Below are positions 23,371 to 33,583 of a DNA stretch of 64,000 nt, in pieces (the stretch's first letter is position 1; the number at the start of each line of letters is the position of its first letter). Source of the stretch: Lolium rigidum (Eukaryota; Streptophyta; Magnoliopsida; Poales; Poaceae); NCBI RefSeq assembly GCF_022539505.1, contig NC_061514.1:216961837-217025836 (forward strand), in the 5' to 3' direction. The notes under the pieces are model-generated. The model was not told the DNA's origin, did not search any database, and was given only the letters and a program-made list of their open reading frames with translations. Made by a program: the position numbers and the translations under genes.

Positions 23371-26300
23371 TGTAACGGCCCCGGGTAGGACCCCTATAGA
23401 TTTTGTATGTTCTTTTTATTTTATGCATCATCATGGCATAAGCATCATCTCATCAATGTTTTTAGAAAAATAAAATTATTTTTATAAAACCTCCTTTGTC
23501 CTTTATTTTGAATAAAACCCTAACCCCTCCCTTACTCACTATTTTATAATTAAGCATTTTCAAAACAATTAAGTTTTGGAAATATAATGTGTTTTGTTTT
23601 GGTTACAAATAAACTAAATATTTTGTAAACTAGATTTGAATCTCACTCCCATCTCTGGTTCAAATTCAAACTTAAAAGGATTTGGAATTCAAATGGTTTA
23701 AACAAAAACAGAAAAAGAGAAAAAGAAAACCCCTACACCCAAACCCCTATCCTATCCAGGCCCCCTCTCTATCTGGCCCATCTCCCCTCTTCTTTCCCCT
23801 TTCTTCTCCCGGCGGCCCAAGCCAGCACCACAGCGGCCCATCTTTCCAGCCCACCCCTCTTTCGGCCAAGTACCGCTTTGGGACCGAGAGTTTCTCCTCC
23901 TGTCGTTTTCTTCTTCACGCACGAAGGCGTGGACACCTTTTTCCCATGGCCGCGAGTGGTCCTCCATCGAGCCCCCTCCTCACCTGCTCTCTCCCCTCTC
24001 GGCCTTATCTCTGGACGCGGAGGCCGCTCCTCCACGCAATCCCCACCTGCTCCTCCTTATCTGCTTCTTCCCCTTTTCTTCTTCCTCTCCAAGCCAGGAA
24101 CGAGAGAGGCGAAACCCCCACAGTACTCCTCCTCGTCGCCGGCGCCCGGCCAACTCCGTCCACCTCCGGCTACCCTGAGACCACGTACGGCACCGCCTCG
24201 TTGTCCTCGTTCCGCTGGTGCCCTCAATCGAGCCGGGGAACCTCCCCAGCCGTCGTCACCTTCGCCGTTTTCCCCTCAGCACCGACGGCCTTCCCCTTGG
24301 ATTCCGGCAAGCCCTTCCTCCTCCGCCACCGGCGACCGCACCAAAGCCTTCTCGGTAACGTCGCGCACCCCCTGGACACCTCCGTTCTTCCCCTTGCTTC
24401 CTCCTTCTTCTTCCTCATGTTGATGCCGGTGCTTCCTCCGCAGATCCTCGCCGCCGGCACCTCTCCGGCGACCTCCAGCCAGCGGCGCCGCCCCCATCAG
24501 GTCCACGCTACCGAGGCGCATCCCCGACGCCCACCCTCGCTTCCTGGAACCCACCGAGGCGCCCGCGCCGCGCGACGCCGAGCCGCAGTCACCGCGCCTC
24601 CCCTGGAACGCGCACGGCGTCGAGCACCTAGTGCGCATCCGCGGAAGGTTCGCCAGCGTGGCGGCCACATCACAGCCGGACCCCACCCGTCAGCCTCTCG
24701 GGCTAGAGCCCCGCGCGGTGAGAAACCTCTTCTGGATCCAGATCTGAGCATCTTCCAAAAAAACCCCTGTATCTTTCTAAGTTCTAACCCGCAGCCCCTA
24801 GCGCGGATGCTTTTCTGCATAACCCCCTGGCCTTTTAAAAACCAACCCGGGGTCCTTCCCCCTTTCTGTATTTTATTTTCGGGTCCTTCCCCAATTAAAA
24901 TAAAATCTGTTTATCTATTTTAAATAATAAAAACTGTTTTGTTAATAACTTTTAATTGGCAATTCGAAATAAAAAGTGTTCTATATGAAAGTTGATCAGA
25001 AAAACATGAGGATCATGAATATACCATCCATATGCTTGTTTGCATCTTGCATCATGTCGCACGATGATAGTTATGCATGTTCACCTCACATATATGCGGA
25101 GCATTTTGGATTTCCAACTATGGTTTCCCCGCTCCGTTTAACTTTGAAGTAGAGCACCCCTGCCATGTTGTACCATGCTAATCAACACTTAATTTTGTCG
25201 GTAGAAAATGCAACTCCAACTCTTATTTGTTTGTCCGGGGTTCCGACTCCGATTAATATGGATAAGATGCATTGCACCATCTATGCCATGTCATGCATAT
25301 CATATCACGAGCATGCTGATTCTTCTGTCGTAGTTGTAAGACTTGCATCCGTTGTGTGTACCAGCATTTGCTTCTTCCCGGATAGGATCACGAAGTGTTG
25401 ATGTGAGATACGACGAGTTCTCCGACAAGTTCTTCTGCAGCTTTTCACAGGCGAGCCCTCTCTCTTCACCTATTTTACTCTCTCCCTCGCACTGCTATCC
25501 TTATGTTGCGATTCTTTATCGAGTCACGTATCCTATTCCACTTGTTTACCATAATAATCCTATATGCACCATTCCTTATCCATAGCCGTTGCTTGATGTT
25601 TGAGCCTTGCGAGTCGTAGGCGTGTTTAGGCTCTGTTGTTTATCTCGATCCGTTATCGGGATATGTTGGGTTGTTGGGAGGTTATCACATGCTATATCGG
25701 TTGTTGGAGATACACATGCTTTACTTATTTGTTAACAACTAAAATTGTAAGCAGAGGCATCTCGTGAGCCCCTTTGCGAAAGCATCGGAACTTTGACTCG
25801 CTAATGTCCCCTAGGACCCGAGTTCTTGTTATCTCGTTCCGAGATTGAGCGCTCTACCCATGCGTGGGGACGATTATTGGGACCCCCCTCACCCATTACC
25901 TTTTCTCAAGTCGCTTGAAAAGGGGGCCACAACCTTGGTTTTATTTGCCTATGCCATGTATGCCATGCTTTACTTATTGTTGCCTTCGGGTGTTTACTTC
26001 TGTTGCCTTCGGGTGTTTATATTCTCAGATCTGTACCCCGCGGGACGTTTAGCGAAAGTGTGTGGTTCGCACGCCTAGCCGCCGTCGCAAACCCTGAGTC
26101 CGCTTTGGAGTACGGCCGGACTTCGTTACGGGTAGCTTAGTCGGGTGGCCCCCCTAGACTTTCTTGTTGAACTGGGAACGGTCTTGTTGTGAGACATCCA
26201 CCTGTCGTAAGTGGGTCGAGCATGCGTATGGTTACATTTGGGCAACCCCTGCAGGGTGTACATCTTATCGATAAGCCGTGTCCGCGGTTATGGACGACTT

Positions 26301-27130
26301 GGAGCTGTATGACTTGATCATAGAACAACTTACACCTTTATGTTGATGCTAATATTTTGCTAATAACTTGCATGGTAATATAGCATTATTACAATGGCTA
26401 CCTAATAAAATTTGTCCACCGTTGAGTGCCTTTTACATTGCCTCTTCACAATTGTTGAAGGGGATATGTGTATTTGGCTGGGTTATGTTTGTGTAGTATT
26501 TTACCTGTTACCTTATGCGCTCTCTTATCTTATCTGAGTAGAAGGATGTTGTAGTGTGTCTCTATTGGTTATAGTTTTGCTGCCGCTAAACCTACCATAT
26601 AGCCCCAGGCGATATATATATATACTCGCTCGGCGAGCATAGCCATTTCTAGTCTCGCTAAGTACGTGCCGGAGTTCGTTCCTTGGTACTTACTCTCGCC
26701 TTTCCTCTTTCTCTTTGCTTCCTCCCTTTTGTCGGCAACCGATGGCCCGACTTTGACAGTACGAGATGACGACGTTAGCAAGGTTACCTTCCGGCTTGGC
26801 CTGGGCAGGGTTATGGACGCCACTGGTTATCTTCAGGACTCTTAGTCCAATTTGTATCTTGTCCGTACTCGGACGTTTCTGATCTTCTGTATGATTTGGA
26901 TCTTTGTATTGTATATTTGTATCTTGGCTCGTTGGAGTCGTTGTTGTATTATATGTATCTTGTGGGCCCTATTGTAAACCTGTTGTAATGTTACCGCTCG
27001 TGTTAATTCCTCTGGCATCACGTGTGTGATTCGTCGCGCACGTCGTGTCGGAGGGCGTCTCTGAATCGATATCGTGCGGATTTCGGCGGGGTCGCTGGAA
27101 TCCTCAGGATACCGGTTCCGGGGCGTCACA
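23371..27130 (+). repeat. 3' LTR of element G
   Basis: Colinear with the 5' LTR. A 413-codon frame (23682-24923) is open here. It is Pro/Ser/Arg-rich, has no domain and is broken in the sister LTR, so I do not treat it as a gene. Confidence 0.9.
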
Positions 27131-27238
27131 TCAGGGAGGAAGAGGTCAAAGATATCCCTCTCATGCAACCCTGCAACCACAAAGCAAAAAGTCTCTTGTG
27201 TCCCCAACACACCTAATAGGTGCACTAGTTCGGCGAAG
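27131..27238 (-). repeat. 5' LTR of element H, outer piece
   Basis: Resumes with TCAGGGAGGAAGAGG exactly as the LTR at 13628 continues (13740 onward), then runs into the gap. Confidence 0.85.
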
Positions 27239-27338
27239 NNNNNNNNNNNNNNNNNNNNNNNNNNNNNNNNNNNNNNNNNNNNNNNNNNNNNNNNNNNNNN
27301 NNNNNNNNNNNNNNNNNNNNNNNNNNNNNNNNNNNNNN
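27239..27338. other. assembly gap, 100 N
   Basis: Exactly 100 N, inside the LTR of element H. The right end of H and the start of the next LTR are lost here. Confidence 0.98.
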
Positions 27339-27586
27339 GGGAACACGGGAATACATCCTCGTCTCCGCGTGCTATCGGTTATCTCTAACCGAACTCCTTA
27401 CTTGTGATTTAACTCGCATGTGAGAGCCTTCGTGCTTGAGTTAGTTGTATCCTCATATAGGTTGCTTCACCTAGTTTGCATTAGGCTCACCTTTATATTC
27501 CGCAAAGCCTAATATTGCAAAGAAAGAATTAAAATCTGTAGAAACCTATTCACCCCCCCTCTAGGTTTACCATCTCTATACTTTCA
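27339..27586 (+). repeat. 3' tail of an LTR, probably Copia
   Basis: Ends CTATTCACCCCCCCTCTAGG ... ACTTTCA. The CTATTCACCCCCCTCTAG phrase is familiar from the 3' end of grass Copia LTRs. It is followed at once by Ty3 pol sequence, so it is the right end of an element inserted just upstream of the protease of the next element, or the product of a deletion. Confidence 0.5.
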
Positions 27587-27604
27587 ACAACTCAACCTCA
27601 AGCC

Positions 27605-30600
27605 ATGGAAGACCAACGGTGCAACATCTTCCAAACCCGTGCCTGTATTGGTGGCAAGTCAATAAAGGTCATCATCGATGGAGGAAGTTGCCATAACCTT
27701 GCAAGCACCGAGTTGTGTGAGAAGCTCAATCTTACACTTCGCAAGCACCCTCACCCTTACCATATCCAATGGTTAAGCGACAAGGGAAACGTCAAGATAC
27801 AACATACCGTCACCGTCAACTTCAAGATCGGCCCCTATGAAGATTCCGTTGAATGTGAAGTGGTGCCCATGAGGGTGTGCCACATGTTGCTTGGCCGCCC
27901 ATGGCAATTTGACAAGAAGGCTATACCTGACGGACACACCAATACATACACCTTCAAGGTCAAGGATAAGAAGTTCGAGCTACGCCCCATGACTCCTAGC
28001 CAAATCATCGCCGACAATGCGAAGGCTCTAGCGAGGGCACAACATCAATTCCACCATAATGAGTTGAGAGGTGAGGGAGCGACCCACCAAATGGAGAGTG
28101 AGCGCCACAAGCCATACATGAGTGAGCGAAAGAGCGTCCTCCTAGCCACCAAAAGCGAGTGGAGAGAAGTGCAAGCAAACCCATCCACCATATTGCACTA
28201 CGTCCTCATTTGCAAGGGACCGTCATCGGAGACTAACGACTTAACCACAATTCCTTCGTCTTTGTTGTCTCTTTTGAAGGAGTTCCAAGATGTCTTCCCC
28301 GACGAGCTTCCTCATGGAATTCCACCGCTTCGGGGCATAGAGCACCGCATCGACCTCATACCCGGCGCTCCGCTCCCAAACCGTGCCGCCTACCGCACCA
28401 ACCCCGAAGACACAAAGGAGATTCAACGCCAAATACAAGATCTCCTCGCTAAAGGGTACGTTCGTGAAAGCGTTAGCCCTTGTGCGGTTCCCGTGATTCT
28501 TATGCCTAAACCGGATGAGACGCAACGAATGTGTATGGATTGCCGCCCCATCAATGCCATTACCGTTCGTTATCGCCACCCCATTCCGCGTTTAGATGAT
28601 ATGCTTGATGAGCTTAGTGGTGCCACGATTTTCTCTAAAGTCGATTTGCGTAGTGGCTACCACCAAATCCGCATGGCAATTGGTGATGAATGGAAAATGG
28701 CATTCAAGACCAAACTCGGTCTATATGAATGGCTTGTTATGCCATTTGGTCTTTCCAATGCTCCATCAACTTTCATGCGCCTCATGAATCACATCTTGCA
28801 TCCTCTCATTGGCAAGAGTGTGGTTGTCTATTTCGATGACATTCTCATTTATAGCAAAACTCTCGAGGACCATGTCCAACATGTGAGACAAGTCTTATGC
28901 ATCTTGCATCATGAGAAGCTTTATGCAAACCTCCCCAAGTGCACCTTTGCTCAAAACAAATTGGTTTTTCTTGGATTTGTGGTTTCCGCTAATGGGATTG
29001 AAGTTGATTCTTCCAAGGTAGAGGCCATCCAAAATTGGCCTACTCCTACAAATGTGGGTCAAGTCCGAAGTTTTCATGGACTTGCCGGTTTTTACCGCCG
29101 CTTTTTGAAAGATTTTAGCACCATTGCTTGCCCTTTGAACGAGCTTACCAAAAAGAATGTTCCGTTTGTGTGGGGCAAGGACCAACAAAATGCTTTTGAT
29201 GAGTTAAAGAAACGCCTTACCGAAGCTCCCCTTCTTGTCCTTCCAAACTTTGCAAAAACTTTTGAGATTGAGTGTGATGCGAGTGGACTTGGTATTGGTG
29301 GCGTTCTTATGCAAGATGGAAAACCCGTGGCATATTATAGTGAGAAGTTGGACGGCGCACGCCTCAACTATCCTATTTATGACAAGGAGCTCTATGCTTT
29401 GGTTCGTGTTCTTGAAGTTTGGCAACACTATCTTTGGCCAAAAGAGTTTATCATTCATTCCGACCATGAGTCTTTGAAGTACTTGAAAAGCCAACACAAT
29501 TTGAACAAATGTCATGCAAAATGGGTTGAGTTCATTGAGTCCTTCCCATATGTAATAAAATACAAGAAGGGCAAGGACAATGTAGTGGCGGATGCTCTTT
29601 CCCGCAAAAACACCCTTTTGCTTAGTCGCTTGGATTTTCATGTCTTGGGACTCGAAGAGATCAAAGAACTCTATACCTCCGACTCTTTCTTTGCTCCAAT
29701 ATTTGCGAAGTGCTCCGTTGAACGAGGAGTTGATGATTTCTACTTGCATGATGGCTACTTGTTTAAAGCCAACAAAATTTGCATTCCCGAATCTTCTCTT
29801 CGAAAGTTACTTTTGCAAGAGTCACATGGAGGTGGCCTCATGGGACACTTTGGACGAGAGAAGACATATGCAATGCTTTCCACCCACTACTATTGGCCAA
29901 GAATGTACCGCGACGTCGAACGCCTTTGCCGCTGGTGCACCACATGCTTTCAAGCTAAGTCTACCGCCAACCCCTATGTTCTTTACACTCCATTGCCTAT
30001 CCCTCATGCACCTTGGTCGGATATTAGCATGGATTTTGTACTAGGGTTGCCTCGCACCAAACATGGTCATGACTCAATCTTTGTGGTAGTGGATAGGTTC
30101 TCTAAGATGGCACATTTCATACCTTGCAATAAGACCGATGATGCTTCACACATTGCTTCGTTGTTTTTCTGGGAAATTGTCCGCCTACATGGAGTACCGG
30201 CAAGCATTGTGTCGGATCGAGACGTCAAGTTCATGAGCTATCTATGGAAGTCACTCAAGGCAAAGTTTGGAGTGAAGCTCTTATTCTCATCATCCTCCCA
30301 CTCGCAAACGGACGGACAAACGGAAGTGGTCAATAGAAGCCTCTCGACTCTTCTACGCATACTCGTGAAGAAAAACTTGAAGTCATGGGAAGAATGTCTC
30401 CCACACGCGGAGTTCGCCTACAATCGAGCCAAGCACTCTACTACATCAAGGAGTCCCTTCATGGTCGTCTACGGCTTCGAACCTCCAACGGCACTCGACA
30501 TACTACCACTTCCCCTTCATGAGAAAATGAACATGGACTTCGACAAGCGCACCACCGCCATGAAGAAACAAGAGAAACTATTCAAGAACATGTGCTTCGT

Positions 30601-30616
30601 CAAGCTACACGCCTGA
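27605..30616 (+). CDS. pol: Ty3/gypsy pol: protease, RT, RNase H, integrase; near intact
   Basis: 1003-codon frame. Aspartic protease [10 protein letters not shown] at about residues 23-32 and LLGRPW near 97; RT with [13 protein letters not shown] and YFDDIL (about 409); RNase H with DASGLGIGG (about 557), [10 protein letters not shown] and VVADALSR (about 659); integrase zinc finger ([18 protein letters not shown]) and core with DISMDF, SDRDVKF and TDGQTEVV, so all three catalytic acids are present. No Gag: the frame is already open at the LTR tail, so the ATG at 27605 is probably not a natural start. One frameshift near 30567 moves the C-terminus to the next frame. Enzymes of reverse transcription and integration. 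Lineage looks CRM/Reina-like by motif; no chromodomain seen. Confidence 0.92.
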   Translation: MEDQRCNIFQTRACIGGKSIKVIIDGGSCHNLASTELCEKLNLTLRKHPHPYHIQWLSDKGNVKIQHTVTVNFKIGPYEDSVECEVVPMRVCHMLLGRPWQFDKKAIPDGHTNTYTFKVKDKKFELRPMTPSQIIADNAKALARAQHQFHHNELRGEGATHQMESERHKPYMSERKSVLLATKSEWREVQANPSTILHYVLICKGPSSETNDLTTIPSSLLSLLKEFQDVFPDELPHGIPPLRGIEHRIDLIPGAPLPNRAAYRTNPEDTKEIQRQIQDLLAKGYVRESVSPCAVPVILMPKPDETQRMCMDCRPINAITVRYRHPIPRLDDMLDELSGATIFSKVDLRSGYHQIRMAIGDEWKMAFKTKLGLYEWLVMPFGLSNAPSTFMRLMNHILHPLIGKSVVVYFDDILIYSKTLEDHVQHVRQVLCILHHEKLYANLPKCTFAQNKLVFLGFVVSANGIEVDSSKVEAIQNWPTPTNVGQVRSFHGLAGFYRRFLKDFSTIACPLNELTKKNVPFVWGKDQQNAFDELKKRLTEAPLLVLPNFAKTFEIECDASGLGIGGVLMQDGKPVAYYSEKLDGARLNYPIYDKELYALVRVLEVWQHYLWPKEFIIHSDHESLKYLKSQHNLNKCHAKWVEFIESFPYVIKYKKGKDNVVADALSRKNTLLLSRLDFHVLGLEEIKELYTSDSFFAPIFAKCSVERGVDDFYLHDGYLFKANKICIPESSLRKLLLQESHGGGLMGHFGREKTYAMLSTHYYWPRMYRDVERLCRWCTTCFQAKSTANPYVLYTPLPIPHAPWSDISMDFVLGLPRTKHGHDSIFVVVDRFSKMAHFIPCNKTDDASHIASLFFWEIVRLHGVPASIVSDRDVKFMSYLWKSLKAKFGVKLLFSSSSHSQTDGQTEVVNRSLSTLLRILVKKNLKSWEECLPHAEFAYNRAKHSTTSRSPFMVVYGFEPPTALDILPLPLHEKMNMDFDKRTTAMKKQEKLFKNMCFVKLHA

Positions 30617-30894
30617 ACGCCAAGAAGAAGGAACGCATCTTTGAGGATGGCGACCTCGTTTGGATCCACCTCCGGAAGGAAAGATTCCCTCATGAACGCA
30701 ACTCAAAGCTCAAGCCAAGAGGAGATGGCCCCTTCAAGGTCCTCAAACGCATCAACAACAATGCTTACGTCATCGACATCCCGCCCTCCAAGTACTTGGT
30801 GAGCAACACGTTCAACGTGTCGGACTTGTCGCCATATCATGAAGATGAGGAGGACCACGAGTCGAGGACGACTCTTTCCCAAGGGGGGAGATGA
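30592..30894 (+). pseudogene. pol: C-terminal end of the same integrase, after a frameshift
   Basis: Continues the preceding gene one frame over: an LRQATRLN start, then DLVWIHLRKERFP and GPFKVLKRINNNAYVIDIP (GPF/Y-type domain) and VSNTFNVSDLSPY. It ends at a TGA that overlaps the LTR start. The sister sequence on the minus strand (11070-11400) is continuous here, so the frame change is a lesion, not a programmed site. Confidence 0.85.
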
Positions 30895-33583
30895 TGCGGG
30901 GTGGCCTTCGGACACCTCCACACCAAGACCAACAAGTCCCCCAAGTGGACCAATGACTCGGGCTCGAGTTAAAGCGCTACATGATAAGGTGACCTCGCTC
31001 CTAGCCACCCTTGATCTCGGTACACCTTTGGATGGAATGCTACCTCATGCCGATGTGCTTTGTGTCATTAGGTACAAGGTGAATCAATACCCCGGAGAGG
31101 AGGACATCCCATGGTCAAGGGAAGGAGAGGAGCATCAAGTCATGAAGATGGACACGAAGCTGGACCCGACGTCACTCGAAGCACTCGAAGGAGGAGAAGA
31201 CGCCGGCCGGTCCAAGACCCGGTCAACCGGCCCCACAACCGGATCGTCCGTTCCCAGGCCCGGTCAACCGGTCGCCCGACCGGACCCTCCTCAGCCTCGT
31301 ACCGGGAACCAACCGGACGGAAATCTGCGAGGTTTCCGGTTGGCGACCGGTCGACCGGCCCCACGACCGGGCCACCCGGTCACAGGCCCGGTCTGACCGG
31401 CCCCAAACCGGATCCGACGGGAAGTCTCCACCAAACTGCCTAAGTTATGTACCTTTTCGCCTTGCTGGCCATGTATGCCTGTATAAGGACCTGGGACCCC
31501 TCCTTTACCCCTTAGACTTAATTTTGAGCTTAAACCAACTTTGAGCTTAGTCTCCCTAGGGTTAGCATCCATCTTGGACAAGCATCCCTCTATAATCAAG
31601 GCCATCCTTGTTGTTGATTTGGATATTGTTGAGTGAGATTCTAGTGCAAGTCACTCTCTCTCCCTCACTGCTGGCGTGAAGTTGACGTGGGAGTTAGAGA
31701 TCTCTGTAGTGTAACTTTTCTTCAGGTCCCCGGCAACGGCGCCAGAAAACAGTCTTGATGCGCGTAGATGACACGTCCGTTGGGAACCCCAAGAGGAAGG
31801 TGTGATGCGCACAGCAGCAAGTTTTCCCTCAATAAGAAACCAAGGTTATCGAACCAGTAGGAGCCAAGAAGCACGTCGAAGGTTGATGGCGGCGGGATGT
31901 AGTGCGGCGCAACACCAGGGAATGCGGCGCCAACGTGGAACCTGCACAACACAACCAAAGTACTTTGCCCCAACGAAACAGTGAGGTTGTCAATCTCACC
32001 GGCTTGCTGTAACAAAGGATTAGATGTATAGTGTGGATGATGATTGTTTGCAGAAAACAGTAGAACAAGTATTGCGGTAGATTGTATTCGATGTAAAAGA
32101 ATGGACCGGGGTCCACAGTTCACTAGAGGTGTCTCTCCCATAAGATAAATAGCATGTTGGGTGAACAAATTACAGCTTGAGCAATTGACAAATAGAGAGG
32201 GCATGACCATGCACATACATGATATGATGAGTATAGTGAGATTTAATTGGGCATTACGACAAAGTACATAGACCGCTATCCAGACATGCATCTATGCCTA
32301 AAAAGTCCACCTTCAGGTTATCATCCGAACCCCTTCCGGTATTAAGTTGCAAACAACAGACAATTGCATTAAGTATGGTGCGTAATGTAATCAATAACTA
32401 CATCCTCGGACATAGCATCAATTTTTTATCCCTAGTGGCAACAAGCACATCCACAACCTTAGAACTTTCCGTCACTCGTCCCGCATTTAATGGAGGCATG
32501 AACCCACTATCGAGCATAAATACTCCCTCTTGGAGTTAAGAGTAAAAACTTGGTCAGAGCCTCTACTAATAACGGAGAGCATGCAAGATCATAAACAACA
32601 CATAGGTAAGAGATTGATAATCAACATAACATAATATTCTCTATCCATCGGATCCCAACAAACACAACATATAGCATTACAGATAGATGATCTTGATCAT
32701 GTTAGGCAGCTCACAAGATCCGACAATGAAGCACATAAGGAGAAGACGACCATCTAGCTACTGCTATGGACCCATAGTCTAGGGGTGAACTACTCACTCA
32801 TCCGGAGGCGACCATGGCGGTGAAGAGTCCTCCGGGAGATGATTCCCCTCTCCGGCAGGGTGCCGGAGGCGATCTCCTGAATCCCCCGAGATGGGATTGG
32901 CGGCGGCGGCGTCTCTGGAAGGTTTTCCGTATCGTGGCTCTCGGTGCTGGGGGTTTCGCGACGAAGACTATATGTAGGCGGAAGGGCAGGTCAGGGGGCC
33001 ACACGAGGGCCCCACACGCCAGGGCCGCGCGGCCAAGGCCCAGGCCGCGCCGCTCTGTTGTGGCGGCGCCTCGTGGCCTCACTTCGTAAGTCCTCCGGTC
33101 TTCTGGAAGCTTCGTGTAAAAATAGGCCCCTGGGCGTTGATTTCGTCCAATTTCGAGAATATTTCCTTACTAGGATTTCTGAAACCAAAAACAGCAGAAA
33201 ACATCAACTGGCTCTTCGGCATCTCGTTAATAGGTTAGTGCCGGAAAATGCATAAATATGACATAAAGTATGCATAAAACATGTAGATATCATCAATAAT
33301 GTGGCATGGAACATAAGAAATTATCGATACGTCGGAGACGTATCACTCACCAATCTCTTTTCTCCAACACCAATCTCTCACCGGGAATTCTGCCGCGTGC
33401 CTCTTCCGGGTGATTCTATTGGCGTGGTCCATCGAGCCACGGGGGTAAGTATCGGGTGTATCGGGTTGGTGTGCGTGCGTGAGTACCGTGTTCTTCGTGT
33501 TCCTCGCGCTCTCCCACCTTTTCCCCTCGATCCTTGGGTCAAATCGCGAGATCGGGCCAACCCCTAGATCTCAGATCTCATCA
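30892..33583 (+). repeat. 3' LTR of the Ty3 element, interrupted by a solo LTR
   Basis: Starts TGATGCGGGG right after polypurine AAGGGGGGAGA and ends CTCATCA at 33583. Without the insertion at 31669-33350 it is about 1.0 kb. Related to the LTRs at 9968 and 3036 (shared peptide GPMTRARVKAL near 30950) and to the minus-strand fragment at 51460-51938. 31196-31420 is packed with CCGGTC / GACCGG words. TATA-like TGTATAAGG near 31478. Confidence 0.85.
31669..33345 (-). mobile_element. solo LTR with CTCAC target duplication
   Basis: 1677 bp. On the minus strand it starts TGATACGTCTCCGACG and ends CACGCCAGCA. CTCAC stands on both sides (31664-31668 and 33346-33350), and the host LTR continues across the insertion (compare 51460-51938 reversed). 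There is no internal region, so it is a solo LTR left by recombination between two LTRs. It contains TGGCGCCGTTGCCGGGG (minus strand, about 31729-31745), normally a PBS word, inside the LTR. Confidence 0.88.

Larger units (their letters stand above)
18809..27130 (+). mobile_element. element G: complete LTR retrotransposon with very long LTRs and 0.8-kb core
   Basis: LTRs at 18809-22570 (3762 bp) and 23371-27130 (3760 bp), start TGTAACGGCCCC and end GGGGCGTCACA. Flanked by TCAGG on both sides. An initiator tRNA-Met PBS (TGGTATCAGAGC) is at 22574. The internal region is only 800 bp and encodes nothing. The two LTRs differ at a few dozen positions by eye, roughly one per cent, so the insertion is fairly recent, and later than element H. 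The internal 3' end (TCTCGGGGCGAGAT) resembles the end of chromovirus pol at 54340, so G is probably a deletion derivative of a Tekay/Del-like element. Confidence 0.92.
13628..27238 (-). mobile_element. element H: LARD-like LTR retrotransposon, 5' LTR split by element G
   Basis: 3' LTR 13628-15224, internal region 15225-18692, 5' LTR starting at 18693, interrupted at 18808 by element G and resuming at 27131 until the N gap. The PBS is at 18665-18683. The internal region of about 3.5 kb has no gag-pol, so movement would need proteins from another element. It inserted into the pol gene at 13627. The target duplication cannot be checked because the right end lies in the gap. Confidence 0.8.

Noticed and set aside
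23682..24923. 413-codon frame in the 3' LTR of element G (253 codons in the 5' LTR, 19120-19881)
   Set aside because: Composition is Pro/Ser/Arg-rich in a GC-rich LTR region, no domain is visible, overlapping frames on both strands are also open, and the sister LTR has a TAG at 19879.
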